Source: Teratosphaeria epicoccoides
Lineage: Eukaryota; Ascomycota; Dothideomycetes; Mycosphaerellales; Teratosphaeriaceae
Assembly: GCA_021401465.1 (NCBI GenBank)
Contig: JADDMT010000052.1
Location: 124,001 to 188,000 of the forward strand
Direction: 5' to 3'
Length of the DNA stretch: 64,000 nt
The first letter of the stretch is position 1; every line of letters starts with the position of its first letter. Shown here one piece after another: positions 35,201 through 47,100 of the stretch. A program made the translations under genes and the position numbers. The notes under the pieces were generated by a model that saw nothing but the letters and a program-made list of their open reading frames with translations, was not told the DNA's origin and searched no databases.

Positions 35201-35384
35201 GGCCTGTGGAGGACGAAAATGACGCCAAAAATTCAGGAAAGGATGACGTTCCAGATGCTTCGCCAGAGAAGGCCGGTCCACTTGAACGCCGCAGATGCAA
35301 TTGCACGCAGTAGACCCCAAAACTATTCGCCAGACGCCACGCCAAATGCAACAGGATACACACGCAAGAATCAAAGCATGTCGA
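29210..35384. other. 6.2-kb gene-poor region
   Basis: No gene can be supported here. The longest ATG-started frames are 255 codons at 29725-30492 (plus, His/Arg/Ser-rich) and 185 codons at 32791-33348 (plus); neither shows domains, splice partners or the codon pattern of the neighbours. The left end must hold the promoter of the Zn2Cys6 factor and the right end the CDC25 3' flank. At 34454-34469 there is one copy of the dispersed core (TCAACAAGCAGTCAAG). The region could carry non-coding transcripts or decayed DNA; the sequence alone does not decide. Confidence 0.45.
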
Positions 35385-37293
35385 TCAGTATGAGGCCATG
35401 CGGCGGGCGAACGAATTGCCCATTCCTTCGGCGATGTCGTTACCGACGGTGAAGGTACTGTGAGCCCGAGGGCCCATAGTACGGCCTTGCGGCGCAGTGG
35501 GAGAGTCGTCCATCTCGTCCTGCCCGTTCTGGCCAAAAGCAAAGGTCTGGGCTCTGAACAGCTTCTGTCTGCCCTTGACCTTCGCAAGCCCGCGTTCACA
35601 GGCCTGCTCATGCTTTTCGTCGTTCATCTCAACATAATTCTGAGGGAAGCATTTCGTGCGATGAGACCTGAAGAACGTGCTGTAGCCACCTTCCAGGATG
35701 TACATCTCCGGATATGTCAGCTTCGGGTAGTTGACCGCATTGACACTCCGGTCATGACCACGAATGAACTTGGCAGTGAGTGGTGCTCTATGCACCGAAT
35801 ACTCGCAGTGGAATATAAGCAATGTCGACGGCGGATGCTGGGCATTGAACAGCTCGGAGGCAAGTTGCTGCTTGTCGTTGAAGTTGACGGCGTTCTCAAT
35901 ATGACCACCCTCGTACTCATACTCAAACCGGCAATCGATGACCTTTATATTGTCATACTTATCGGCGTACTTGTTCTCTAATACGTCGATCATGGTCTCC
36001 TGTGTTATGCGAGGCAGGCCGTCTGGCTCTTCCGACGATGTGAAGTTTGGCAGGATGAGCTCGTGCTCTTGCTGGTCAACGTCCATGCTAGACGTGAGAT
36101 CGTCCTGCTCTTCCTTCATGACATCATTCGGGTGTTGAAACATACTCAGAGACCGCCGCATCATCTTCCGCTGAGGACGCACGAACGCCGGACGGCCTAC
36201 AGAGGGTTTGCGGACATGGTTGGAAGACGGCGACCCCGTGTTGCGGCATCCATTGCCGAGCAGCGAAGGTCTCCGAGGCGGCGGCAGCATGAAAGCTGCA
36301 GCGGCGGACGGCGCCGCGCCGTCAACAGGGGAATCCGTGAAGCTCTCTAACAGACTCGGCGTCGAGGACGAGGCAAGGCTGCTGGTTGCGACATTGCCGA
36401 ATCGGAACGGCGGTAGCGAGTTCTCGGCAGTTGTGGAGCGCAGCGGAATGTTGTTGGTAGAGAAACCTTTAGTCCGGGTCAACGAAGGTCGCGTCAAAGG
36501 ACGTCGTCGTCTGGAAGGATATTAGCAGGAGATGACGCGGGACAACGCACGCGTGCTCACTCTGGAAGTGCGAGAGACTCAGAGCTCTGCGATGTGAGTG
36601 CCTGAAGAGGTGTCGATGCTTCTTGTGGAGACGAGAGATCCGGTGTAGTGTCGATCTCACTCGGTGTCTGCTCTGGCGTAGGAGAGGGAAGGGTGACCGA
36701 GAAGTATGGTGCCTTGTGCGGCAGCGGCGAAATGTCCATCATGTCGCCGGGTGCTGGCGAGGATGAAGGAATGTCCAGGGTCGTCGCGCCTTCAACATCG
36801 ATAGGTGGCGTTGCCAATCGTCCTTGCGTTCATGTTAGCTCTGAAACCCATAGCAGGTGCAGCCCATGATCAGTGCGCGAGCAAAAGAGCACCTACCTGC
36901 ATCGTCCCGCGGCTTGAAGAGGTCCGTTGTGAACAGCGACCGCCGCGGCGTCGCAACCTGAGGACTGTACATGAACAATAGTGAGTACACTGGGTTAGGC
37001 CGTGGAATGCGGAGTCACTCCTACCTCTTGTCGATATGGAAGTTCGCACCCAGATCGGCCGTCAGGCTGGCAGTCGGTGACGAGCCACGCACAGGCTTTA
37101 CATTGAAGTAGTCCTTGTTCGATGGCTTCTGACGCTGCGTCTGCTGGTTCATGCTGAGGTCCCGGAAGTTGAAGCTGTTCGGGCCGTATGTCTGATAATT
37201 GTACATCGGATGCCCACTCGGAGGCAGGTCTCGTTGAATCCATGTTGGAACGGCTTGTGGCCGCATCGCGGCAAGGGGCGAGGACATTTCCAT
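35385..37293 (-). CDS. CDC25: M-phase inducer phosphatase CDC25 (NimT/Mih1 type)
   Basis: Exons 37293..37025, 36964..36897, 36822..36561 and 36510..35385 (introns 60, 74 and 50 nt) encode 574 residues. Cdc25 removes the inhibitory phosphates from the cyclin-dependent kinase and so triggers mitosis. The C-terminal rhodanese-fold catalytic domain is clear: IKVIDCRFEYEYEGGHI, the CX5R active site HCEYSVHRAP, AVNYPKLTYPEMYILEGGYS, and FPQNYVEMND. The N-terminal half is disordered, Ser/Pro-rich and contains many SP/TP sites (SPQVATPRRSLFTTDLF in exon 2-3, TPEQTPSE, SSPQEASTP), as expected for cell-cycle kinase regulation. The joins between exons 1-4 restore this text in frame. Family assignment is firm; the third intron acceptor AAG is slightly weak. 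Confidence 0.93.
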
Positions 37294-40200
37294 GGTCTAT
37301 GCTGATTTCTCTCTTGCTTCGGTGGTGCTGGTGTATCCTGGGTATGGTCTAAGCCTGCTGCCGTGTAGGCGGTGGTATTGCAGCTGTTTGAGGATGTGAC
37401 TTATCCAATAGCTCGAGTCTAAGGTGATGCTGCATACGGCGTGCTTCCAGATCCGGCTGCCACACAACTTGTATTGTCAAGAAGTCATTATTGCATGCTG
37501 GTGAGCATTGTCGGCGCCGTTGGTCGGAGGGGGGGAGGATGGATGTAATGACTGTCTGGATCTCCGAAGGCGCTCGTTCGTCGACCGAGTGCTGCTGCCG
37601 CCGTGCACGCAAGCACGTCAGTAGAGAGGTGTGTCGGGCAGGAGGTCGACTGCCTTCGGAAGAAGCAAAGGAAAGAATCGAGGGCCGTGTGGCAGATAAG
37701 AAGAAAGAGGAAGCTCTCAATGGCAGGATGTGGCTTGGGTGTTCAGGTCGAGCTTCTATCCCCGCTGAGCAACCCGAGTTCCCTGACAACGTTAGCCGCA
37801 CCGCCAAGAGGGCGCCCCGACCAGGAACGTTAGTCTGCGCTCCAAAGCTCAGCGCGTAAGGGCAGCGAATAGTACAATCGACTTATGCTGCACCACGATG
37901 CGGGTGAGTGGGACCTTGGAAATCCCAAAAGCAAGCACAGTCGCCGACTCGTGGGCAGGTCGAGCACAATCAAACAGTTACAAGTTTTACGACGGCTACA
38001 ATCGACGATCTGTAGCTTCTGTCCAAGCATGCTGCCAGCTTTCCGGCAAAACGTGTAACGCGTTGCTGCTCGGCCCCGTGTTCCATCGTCCTGCACGCTT
38101 CGGCATTCTCAAATTGAGACCGGGTTGAGATGTGCGGCCTGCAGCATGACTTCCTCGTGGAGTCTGCACCACCCATGCACGCCTTGCTGCTCCTTCTCTA
38201 TTGGGTAGTTTGTCAACAATGTGATCTCATGATCAGCCGCTTTGCCTTCCAAACCGCGTGCTGCCGCTCTGGATCACGATGGAACGCGGATCGTCTCCAG
38301 ACTCGCTCATTCCGAAGGGCGTCATATGGACGTTAGAGAGTCAATCCCAAATAATTCCTCAGCCTCAGCGCTGCTTCGGCCGGTATCATTCGCCCGCACT
38401 CGCTTCGGTTGACCCATACATAAGGTACCTCGACCGCTCGGACTCCCGTTCCCGCGATACTGCATCCCATCGAGCGATGTGGCACCAGATTCACGATGGC
38501 CAGTGTCGGCTCTGTCTACGTCACAGCTTCTACAGCACGCACGTAGAGTTCGCTTGCTGAGCGTCTGAGAGCAGGATTTTGCAAGCCTTACCATGTATCC
38601 TAGAGAGTATCCCACTCTGAAGCTCAGCCTCTCCGCTTTTGCTCTGTGTCAACAAACAATGCCTTTGCTGCACGACAGCATGCATGGCGTTTCTCACCTA
38701 GCACGACCTCCTCACTTCTTGGAGCCACAGGCAGGGAGAAGCCAGCGAAGGACGCTCCCGTGATACGGCAATCGTCATGACCCATGGCTGTCCGACGATG
38801 GCTGTGTAACCAGATCAAGAACGGCCGATTTCAGGGTCTATGCCTGCACAATCTGTGACTGCGACAACCGCCGAACGATGGGGCCGTGGCCCCCCGTGAG
38901 TGAGTCTGGGTGAAGCAAGGTGCCGTCTCCACGCTTGCGAACTTTCATGAACACGCGACGCCGCGTCTGATAAACAACACGAAAGCCACGCGACTTGTCA
39001 CAACGCACGTGATTTTCCACTGGAAAAGCTTTTCCAAGGACAGATTTTACGCTGCCCTGAAGCAGTGTCTCACGGCTGTCACTCCCATCTACACACGAGT
39101 CCGAAGCTCGGGAATGTTTCTTCGAATCTGAAGCGGAAGCGAGGTGCTGCAATCTCGGTGAACAGAAGTGTACGCGTTACGGATGAGCGGTGGCTGTTGC
39201 ATGAAACGCGCTCACATCGCGTTGTAAGTAAGCCAGGCCAAGTCCCAGAGCTGTATCATCTGGAGTCACGACACCGGTCAATCCATGATATGGCCGAACG
39301 GAGACGCGATGTTTCAACTGACGGAGCGATGCGGACACTCAGTTATTCTCAAGCAATTATCATACTTGATCCACTGGTCAATTCATGACAAGGGCACCCG
39401 GCTTTCACTGCAAGCTATACACCCACACACAGCCTCGCGCTGCTGAGGTGAGATCAAATAAGCACCGGCATCGTACCTTGGGAATCAGTTACAAGCTACA
39501 GGTGGAGATGTTGAAACACAGATTTTCGTATGCGATTGATGCAAGAGCCCGGCTGGCATGGCCCCACAAATGCGCCCTCTCAAACATTGGTACTGACTGA
39601 GCGGTGTGAATGTCAGGGATATGTCCGCTGACCAGGTTGGTCATACATCAACCGTGAAACGATCTTGGCGACGGCAAATGTGGAAGCGGAAGTGTTGAAA
39701 GTCTACCTGCTTGTCCTTCTGATGATGATTGTCCGTTGCCGTACGGACTGATGGGGCCATTAATGGAATGGCAAGCAGAACGTGCACGCCGCACAGCACA
39801 GCATGATAGGATGACTGCTCGACAACAGTCGACTGAATGGAGTGCCACTTGACAGCCGATTGACTCATGTCGCTACATGACTCACCGTACTTCCACAATG
39901 ACAGCACTACTTCAAAAGGGTCGATCTCATACCAACTTTGCTGCCTTTCTTCTTCTTGTGCAGACACGCCGACGCCCTTCGCTCCACCAACAACACGTGG
40001 CAAACACTGCCTATCCGTGCGACGCAGCTAGTTGGCGTATACCTCATGCGCCGCAGACTCAGAACGTAACCCTCTCCATGTCGCTCAATCATCCTACAAT
40101 GCCGATAATGCAACTCCAGCAGCCCAGCGCTGAACCTCAGGCTTCTCAAATTGCAGTATATATTCTGATCCCTGACCTCCAGCCGTCGAGGAAGTAGCTC

Positions 40201-40574
40201 GAACCAACTTATCATTCAGAGTATGGCCCGCCCTACACTAGGACCATATCCTTCCCCTTTTGCATTCTTGGCCTCCTCAATATCCGAGATCTCGTGCATC
40301 GATCCACTCCGACATCCAACTTTTGCTTTTGCCGTGCTTTTGTCCAGTTCCACTCAGCACAGTACCTTATTTTACCCACAATACTGGTCGTCGCTTCCTC
40401 TTCATACTAGCAAATTGGCAAGAACCGAAAGTGCGCAATGCACCTTCTTGATGCTGTCAATTGTCCATCATACGACACAAATACCCGGGTAGGCCAAGTG
40501 CCATGATCTTCAAAGTGTGGTCTCAAAATATCGTTGCATAGGGCGCGAGCAAAAGTTGTCACAAAGCTACCATG
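37294..40574. other. 3.3-kb spacer, no gene seen
   Basis: This stretch holds the CDC25 upstream region and the 3' flank of the transporter gene. Open frames up to 152 codons occur on both strands near 37.35-37.86 kb, overlapping each other, with no domain. I see no tandem repeat or RNA gene. Confidence 0.4.
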
Positions 40575-42167
40575 CTACTCTATATCTTCCGGCCGCTTAA
40601 GCGGACTATGAGGTACCCGCAGCTCATTCAAATGCCCAGTACTAACCTCACTCTCGAAATTAAGGCTTTCCCTCATCAAACCGATCTGTGCATCCTGATC
40701 CGCATCATCAAATTTATCAACGCCCTTCTGAAGCTCCCTCGAGTCGCGCAGGGGCACGCCTTCCGCCTCACTTTCCACCGTAGCATGCGCCCCTGACAAC
40801 TTCGTCCATTTCATATAATTATACCCCGCCATCGACAAAATCGTGACGATCAAGCCGGACAAATTGATTGGTGAAAGCTCGTCGCCGAAAACTATGCTGG
40901 CGACGGAAATAGTGAGGACTTCTTTGAAAATGCCGCAGACGGAGAGCGTGACGACGGAAGTTCGCTGCAGTAGAGCGAACTCGGCGGCGACCATTAGGAA
41001 CGCCAGACTGCCTGGGAAGAGGATGATAATTCCGCCCAGGAACCAGCCTCTGGTTGCTGCGAGCCCGCTGATGCCTTCGATGATCCGAGCTGGTCCTTCG
41101 ACCGGCAGGGCTAGCACGAAAAGTGCGAGAAACATGACTGGTGTCAGGAAGAATATACTGCTGAAGGGATTGCTTGTGGCCTGGTTGCGCAGCAAAAGTA
41201 TTTGCGTCAGAGACCATCTGAAGCCTGAACAAGCGGAGGCAGTCATGACTAATACGAAGCCTGCAGCGTTGAACGCCGTCTCGCCGGCCACCATCATGAT
41301 CACTCCAGCAGTCATGACTACTATGATCGCGCACAGCTTCCAGGTCGGCTTCTCCAGTCGAAAGATGATCGCGAACGTCAGTACGAAGCCGAGCACGCTG
41401 CTTTTGCACATGGTGTAGAAAGTCAAGCTGATGAAGCGCAGACTGAAATTGCCCAGACCGATGTCCATTGCTGTCGCGCAGCCACAGGGTCCGATGCGGG
41501 AGAAGTAGAACCATTTCGTCATTAATGGTTTCTGAACTGACTTGTCATTCGGGTCGGCTTGGTCGAGCTCTGTGTACGCGCCCCTGCTGCTCACAGCTTT
41601 GGGCCTAAATTGCGGGAGGAAGTAGAGCACACTCGCCGCGCACGCGAACTGCACGATCATGTGAACGCTTGTGGTGAAGAGCGGGAAGTGAAAATCCAGG
41701 CCCTTCTCCTTCCCTCCTGGTCCAGTTTTTGAGAACATCCATTTATTGTAGACGGAGATCGATACCGAGAACGAATACCAGAGCGCGATGAGCGCCGCAT
41801 TGATGGTCATACTGCGCAGCATGGTCGCTCTAGCCAGCTCGTCTCCCTTCTGTTGCACATCTCCATCTCCCGCGATCCGCTCATTCAGCCTGGTATTCTC
41901 CCTTTTCCGCCGTCTACGCTTCTTGCGCTGTGCATGCGTAAGACCGGTCTCCTCGTCGTCATCTTCCCCCTCATCTGCCTCCTGCTCACTCAAAGAGTCC
42001 TCCTGATTGCTTTCCGAACTCGAAGCCCCATCGCGCGCCGGCGGCAGTTCCATACTCCTTCCATCTGCCTCATCTCGTGCCTTCGACCCCTGCCTCGAAT
42101 GCGCCTGGCCGCCGACAGCCTGCGAAATGGATCCGCTCTGCTGCCGCGCTACTACTTCCTCGATCAT
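40575..42167 (-). CDS. Triose-phosphate-transporter/nucleotide-sugar-transporter family membrane protein
   Basis: A single exon of 530 residues begins at the ATG of MIEEVVARQQSG. Residues 1-115 are cytosolic, with acidic (EQEADEGEDDDEE) and basic (RKKRRRRKRE) runs. About ten membrane segments follow, for example TINAALIALWYSFSVSISVY, VHMIVQFACAASVLYFL, LCAIIVVMTAGVIMMVAG and SIFFLTPVMFLALFVLALPV. The motifs YNKWMFS, KSSVLGFVLTFAIIFRLEKP, GFRWSLTQILLL and LSVCGIFKEVLTI mark the TPT branch of the drug/metabolite transporter superfamily, nearest to yeast Ymd8 and animal SLC35C2-type proteins. The likely site is the Golgi or ER; the substrate is not known. The C-terminal 80 residues are cytosolic and polar. 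Confidence 0.92.
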   Translation of the reverse strand: MIEEVVARQQSGSISQAVGGQAHSRQGSKARDEADGRSMELPPARDGASSSESNQEDSLSEQEADEGEDDDEETGLTHAQRKKRRRRKRENTRLNERIAGDGDVQQKGDELARATMLRSMTINAALIALWYSFSVSISVYNKWMFSKTGPGGKEKGLDFHFPLFTTSVHMIVQFACAASVLYFLPQFRPKAVSSRGAYTELDQADPNDKSVQKPLMTKWFYFSRIGPCGCATAMDIGLGNFSLRFISLTFYTMCKSSVLGFVLTFAIIFRLEKPTWKLCAIIVVMTAGVIMMVAGETAFNAAGFVLVMTASACSGFRWSLTQILLLRNQATSNPFSSIFFLTPVMFLALFVLALPVEGPARIIEGISGLAATRGWFLGGIIILFPGSLAFLMVAAEFALLQRTSVVTLSVCGIFKEVLTISVASIVFGDELSPINLSGLIVTILSMAGYNYMKWTKLSGAHATVESEAEGVPLRDSRELQKGVDKFDDADQDAQIGLMRESLNFESEVSTGHLNELRVPHSPLKRPEDIE

Positions 42168-42639
42168 CACGGCCGTTCCTCGAATGTTTCACTCCTGCAG
42201 GCCTCCCTGCTGCCTGTTTGTGTGGCTGGTCGGTACTGTATGGAATCCTAGCGAAGATTAAAGCCATATAACTTCCGCATTGCTGCATGGGAAGAAGGAT
42301 GACCTGACAGTGTTAGCTGTTGTGCAAAAGCAACTTGTGCAAGTTGTGCAGCGTGGCCTCCCGATACTCATCAGATGATTCAGATCACTTGCGTGCCGTT
42401 CCGCCAGAGCCGAGCGGGCCGATCGTCGTGTGCACATGCGTTGCTCAAGCGGGCATACCACGCTGCCAAGATTATGCAATGCGATCGGCATTAAGCAAGT
42501 TCTAGGAGCAGGCGATAGCAAATCCGTCTGCACATCCGTACGAATGAATTGTGGGTCTTTTTTTTCATTTTCGCAAGCTCCGAACAATAGATACGACACT
42601 TAGATCGGCTATCGCTAGAAACGCAGCTGACAATGTAAA

Positions 42640-43080
42640 CACACAACAGAGTGCAGTCAACCATCACAGGGTACGATCAACCACCACAGGGTACGTTGAA
42701 CCATATCAAGAAGCAGTCAAGCACAACGTTGAACCATATCAAGAAGCAGTCAAGCACAACGTTGAACCATATCAAGAAGCAGTCAAGCACAACGTTGAAC
42801 CATATCAAGAAGCAGTCAACCACAACAGAGTACAGTCGACTATAGCAGGGTACAGTCGCCCACATCAAGAAGCAGTCAGCCCTATCAAAGATCCGTCAGC
42901 CGTTTGACATAGCACACTCAATCACGTCAGCAGGTAGTCAAATACATCAAGAAGCATTCAACAATAGACATTTTCAAGGTCTAGTCAGCTAAAGCGAAAA
43001 GCAGTAGACCGTTTAACGCAGCATTCACCTGTGTCAGACTTAGCAGGCAGTTGACCAGATTACTAATTGACTAGTTAGCT
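42640..43080. repeat. Repeat-rich block of GTCAA/CAGTCA words around a 33-bp minisatellite
   Basis: On both sides of the perfect minisatellite the same words recur in degraded form (TGCAGTCAACCATCAC, ACAGTCGCCCACATCAAG, AAGCAGTCAGCC, TAGTCAAATACATCAAGAAG, AAAGCAGTAGACC). This looks like an older, larger array of which only the centre is homogeneous. Confidence 0.7.
42695..42826. repeat. 33-bp minisatellite, four head-to-tail copies
   Basis: Four adjacent copies begin at 42695, 42728, 42761 and 42794. Each starts GTTGAACCATATCAAGAAGC and continues AGTCAAGCACAAC; the fourth copy differs by one base (G to C in the AGTCAACC part). Because 33 is a multiple of three, both strands stay open: the plus strand reads VEPYQEAVKHN repeatedly. 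Confidence 0.95.
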
Positions 43081-44108
43081 GAGTGATTCATTTGAGAGCG
43101 CATCACTTATCTCTAGAAGGATGTTTATGATATTAGCTAGGATATTTAGCAATAGCTAGACTGTTAGACCTTTATGAAGGAGCCGCCTTTGCTTCGCTTA
43201 GGGGGTAAGAGAGGTCAATCGTAGCTCATCTAGCAGTCACATGACACATTTATTGGGTAATCGCTGCGGCTGCCTGAGAATCACGCAGATGAGCATGGTA
43301 TACCTGGCTGCCAAGCCAATATAGAAACAAGGTACGGATGTGCGAACAGGCTGTACACGAGCGGTCCGAAAACGATCGCGAAGGCCTCTCGGCGCTGCCA
43401 AGAATGTCCTGTGCTATTGTGAATGGAAGTACTGTAGTGCTGGAGAAGGACAAGAGGGCAGCCTTGCCACGAGCGGTAAATTCAGACTCGTGTGGATCGC
43501 CACGCCCAAAGATGATGTTGCTCATCACGCCACCTTGCAGCTCCCTCTCGATCTTTGTCGATGTACCCGTCCGCCCTCACGATCGGCACTATCCTATCTC
43601 TGCCACCTGAGTTGATCCTTCCCCAAGCTCCTGAGCCTTCCTGCGGATCCGCATAAGACACCAAGCCTCGCGAGCGTGGTTTGCATTGCGAACGTGGCTG
43701 CCAGACATCCTTCTGTCGATTTCTTCTGCTCCCATACAGTCGCCTGCCACCATCATACGAGAAGTGGGACACTTTGCAGGGGACGTACGATAGTCGAAAG
43801 CGAGTTAGATCTCTACGATTAAGACACCTTTAGGTGGTGGGCTAGAGAGATCTGCGACAGATTAGCAGTCGGATCGCACATCTATTGGTCGGATGATACA
43901 ACTAACTCAGATTTAGGCAGAGGATCATGGAATACCTCGTCGCCGAGCCAATTTTAGAATTGACGTACGGGGTCGAGACGCCGTGGCGCTTATCGCTTCC
44001 GGTTTCACCTGCATGCTGTATCCCGAACCCATGGGTACAGTACCACGCGGCAGAAATCGGGTTCGTATCGAGCTGCCAACGCACCTCGAGCCGTGGACTG
44101 TCTCTTTC

Positions 44109-47100
44109 TTATCCGTTGAAGTTGAAGGCATTGCGACACAGCGGACAAGTGCTGGCATTCGAGGTTTTGAACCTGTCGCACAAATAGACAGGCCAATTAG
44201 AAAGGCTCTTGGAAGTTTCGAGTTGATGAATGACTTACCACTTGAATAGACAACTGCCATGGAAGAGATGCTTGCATGTGGGACATAGCTTGGTCGGCAG
44301 CTGCTTCTGAGAGTCAATGATCGAGTAGCAGATGGCGCACTCGGTCTGGCCTTTCAGCGCGCCTGTCACATTTTTGCGCCAAGCGGCGAGACCGTCAGTG
44401 ATTGAGCCGTTCTGTAGAAAGTCAGTAGGCAATGACAGCTGTGGGAGCGGAAGCGAGCGCTTACAGAGAACGTGATGACGCCGCGACAGTTTCGTAGCCA
44501 GCTTTGCCACTTCTCTTCTTTGACAGCGACACGACTCACGCCAATGACGTCCGCTGAGGCGAGCGGGTACGTCTCAGGCAGAACGACCTTGATCGCCATT
44601 GTCTGCTCGTCAACGACGTAGCTGACGTTGATTTCCTTGCTCCGCATACCCACTTTGATGGTCATTTTCTCATACTCTGGGTCCTCTTTGACGCTCTTCT
44701 CCGACCACTCGGCCACCGCTTGTAGGGACGCATTGATGATGAGCGGGCTGATGTGTTTGGCTGTCCAGCTCTCAACGGTTAGAGATGTTTGCCGTGATCG
44801 GATGTCAAGATAGTAATTCTTGACCAGACTTGGCAGATGTGTGAGGGCCAAATAGTACAGATGAGTGAGAAGCCATTGCACGTCGCGCTCAGGCTTCGGC
44901 TCTGTGTCGGGTACATACTCGCCGATGTCGAACTTGGCAGCGCCGACAGGCTTGCCACGAGAGTGGCCCAGAAAGTCGAACGTGAAGCTCAGGAAGCTGC
45001 TGAGGTATGTGCCGTCTTTCAATTGACTAACATAGTCAGTTTTGACGCGGTAGCTCGAGCGTGTGAAGTGGTCAAACAGGAGCCGCCAGCCATATAGGTA
45101 GCCTTGCAGTGACAATGGCATTGTCCGGTCAAACGAGGCGTCGAGCAGTGAGTCTAGAGTCGGTGCCTCTAAGATCAACGACAGCAGCTCGTCCGGTAAG
45201 TGCGCAGTCTTGTTGTCGAGTGCTGCATCTAGTGAGATCTCTTCCTGAGCCGCCGGTATATGCTTGTGCAAAAGGCTGAATGCCACCTGCTGGATTGGGT
45301 GAGATGGCGTATATAGTAAAGGATACAGCTCATCAGCGTCCTCTACCTTGTCTTGTGGCAGCCTGGAAACCTCACGCGCCAAAAGCTCGTGCGTGACCAT
45401 AAGCGGCTGGTGCGTCTCATCAGATGTGCCGTTGGAGGCTTTCAGCAAAGTTACCAGAGCTGCAGCACTTTGATCTTTGCTTCCTTTCAGAGCGTCCACC
45501 AAGTCATCATTCGGCTCCTCTGAGGAGGCCAGCTTGCGCAACGTCCCGTAGAGCCGCAGCGATACATTTGTGAGGACAACGCGGTCCTCATCGATATTGC
45601 CGGCTTCTGCGTCAGCCTCCACTGAGCTCCAGTAGGTACAAATGTAGGTAAGTACGTTAGTCCAATGGTCACCGTATATATCCTGCATTCCTGGGAAGAG
45701 ATATGTGAGAGCCTTCAGGATCTCAGCCTTGATGGCGCTGCGTATGTCGGAATTCAGGGCTGGCACCAGCTTCTTCACCAAGAAGATCAAACGTTGCTTT
45801 GCAATAGCCGCCACCGCGTCCTCCTGAGTGCTGAAAATGGTGTTGAGTATCACAAGTTGCTCCAGGTGCTTTTGTGCGGTCTGCTCGCGGGCAAGTTCCA
45901 TATCGGTCAATTCTGCCACAAGTTCATTGCAATATCGGTTCAGGACCTGACTGCCTGTGAGCGGCTGGCGAAGACCTGCAAGACAAGCTGTGGTGGAAAG
46001 AGCGTTCTTCTCGGTTCGTCTTTGCTTGAGGATTGTTTCGCTGGCCTTGGATTGATCTGAATTGTACCCGTGGAGCTCAAAGAGATTGGCATTGACCTTG
46101 GCGGACGCGAGAGCGACGTAGTAATGAATCGGAGAGCCTTCAGGCTGCCCTTGGGTGAGGCTCTCTAGGGCGGCCAGGAGACGTGCATACTCACTTAGGG
46201 AGGAGTTGAAGTCTGGTGCCACACCTTCCCATTGCCCCAGCACAGCATTTGACAGTGTCACAAACTCGAGCACTTGTGGCTCGGCGTCTAAATTCTGCGT
46301 AGGATCCCAGAGGGCGTTAGTCGCGAGTAGGCTGAGGTTGTCCTCAGCTAGAAGTGTAGTAAGATGAAGCAAGCTGATGATTGTCCACAGATCGTCGCCT
46401 AGACACTTTAGTCCGCTGCTTTTCTCTGCAAGGCGCATGACCTCAGTAACGTATATGCCAATACGCAGTGCTTGAGAAAGACCGTCTGCATCCACCTGTA
46501 TTGGCACTGAGGGCGGAGCCGTGTCTGTCTGTACAAGATGGACAGCGTCGCCAACAGGGCCCAGAAGAGCAAGTGAGGGTTTTGGTCTTCGCATCACGGC
46601 CTGAACTGCTCTGGTCCAGGTGTCGAGACTTGGCAAGGCGTCTGCGGCGTTTTCGAGGGCGGCATCAGGTCCTAGCACCCGACCCAGCAGATCTTGCAAT
46701 GCATCCGCGGAGAGCGACTTGATCGACAAGCGTTCAAGGTTCTGCAGGACGACGGCAAACTTGGCGTCGCTGCTGATTTCGGTCGGAGACCTTGAGAGCT
46801 TGTTCGATAGCGTAGACGCCTTGTGTGCGATCTCATCATCAGGGTTCTGTTCGAGGAGGAGGAGCTGTGGTAGGAGCTGGTCCCCATCGGCGCCGACAGG
46901 AAGAGCTCGCAGCACGCTATCCGGTAGGCACAGGAAGAAGTCGATCGTCTTGGACAGCTGCTGATCGCTGTGAGAATTCGAGAGTGATGCGATCAGCTTC
47001 GAGAACACGTGGGTGCTAGTCTCCTCGGCCAACGCTCCAAGCTGGTGGAGTCTTACGAAGAGTTCGGCTTCCAGCGTGCCGGACCCAGGCTTGCAGCAGT

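Larger units (their letters stand above)
42168..44108. other. 1.9-kb spacer with minisatellite
   Basis: The spacer contains the transporter promoter, a repeat-rich block at 42640-43080 and the LTN1 3' flank. Around 43.25-43.77 kb overlapping minus-strand frames of 92 and 96 codons occur (one starts MSHFSYDGGRRLYGSRRNRQ); a small spliced gene is conceivable but not supported. Confidence 0.4.

Noticed and set aside
40843..41418. A 191-codon frame on the plus strand opposite the transporter gene
   Set aside because: It mirrors the membrane-protein codons of the minus-strand gene and has no independent support.
42695..42826. Possible CRISPR-like array
   Set aside because: The units are head-to-tail with no spacers and the organism is a fungus; it is a minisatellite.
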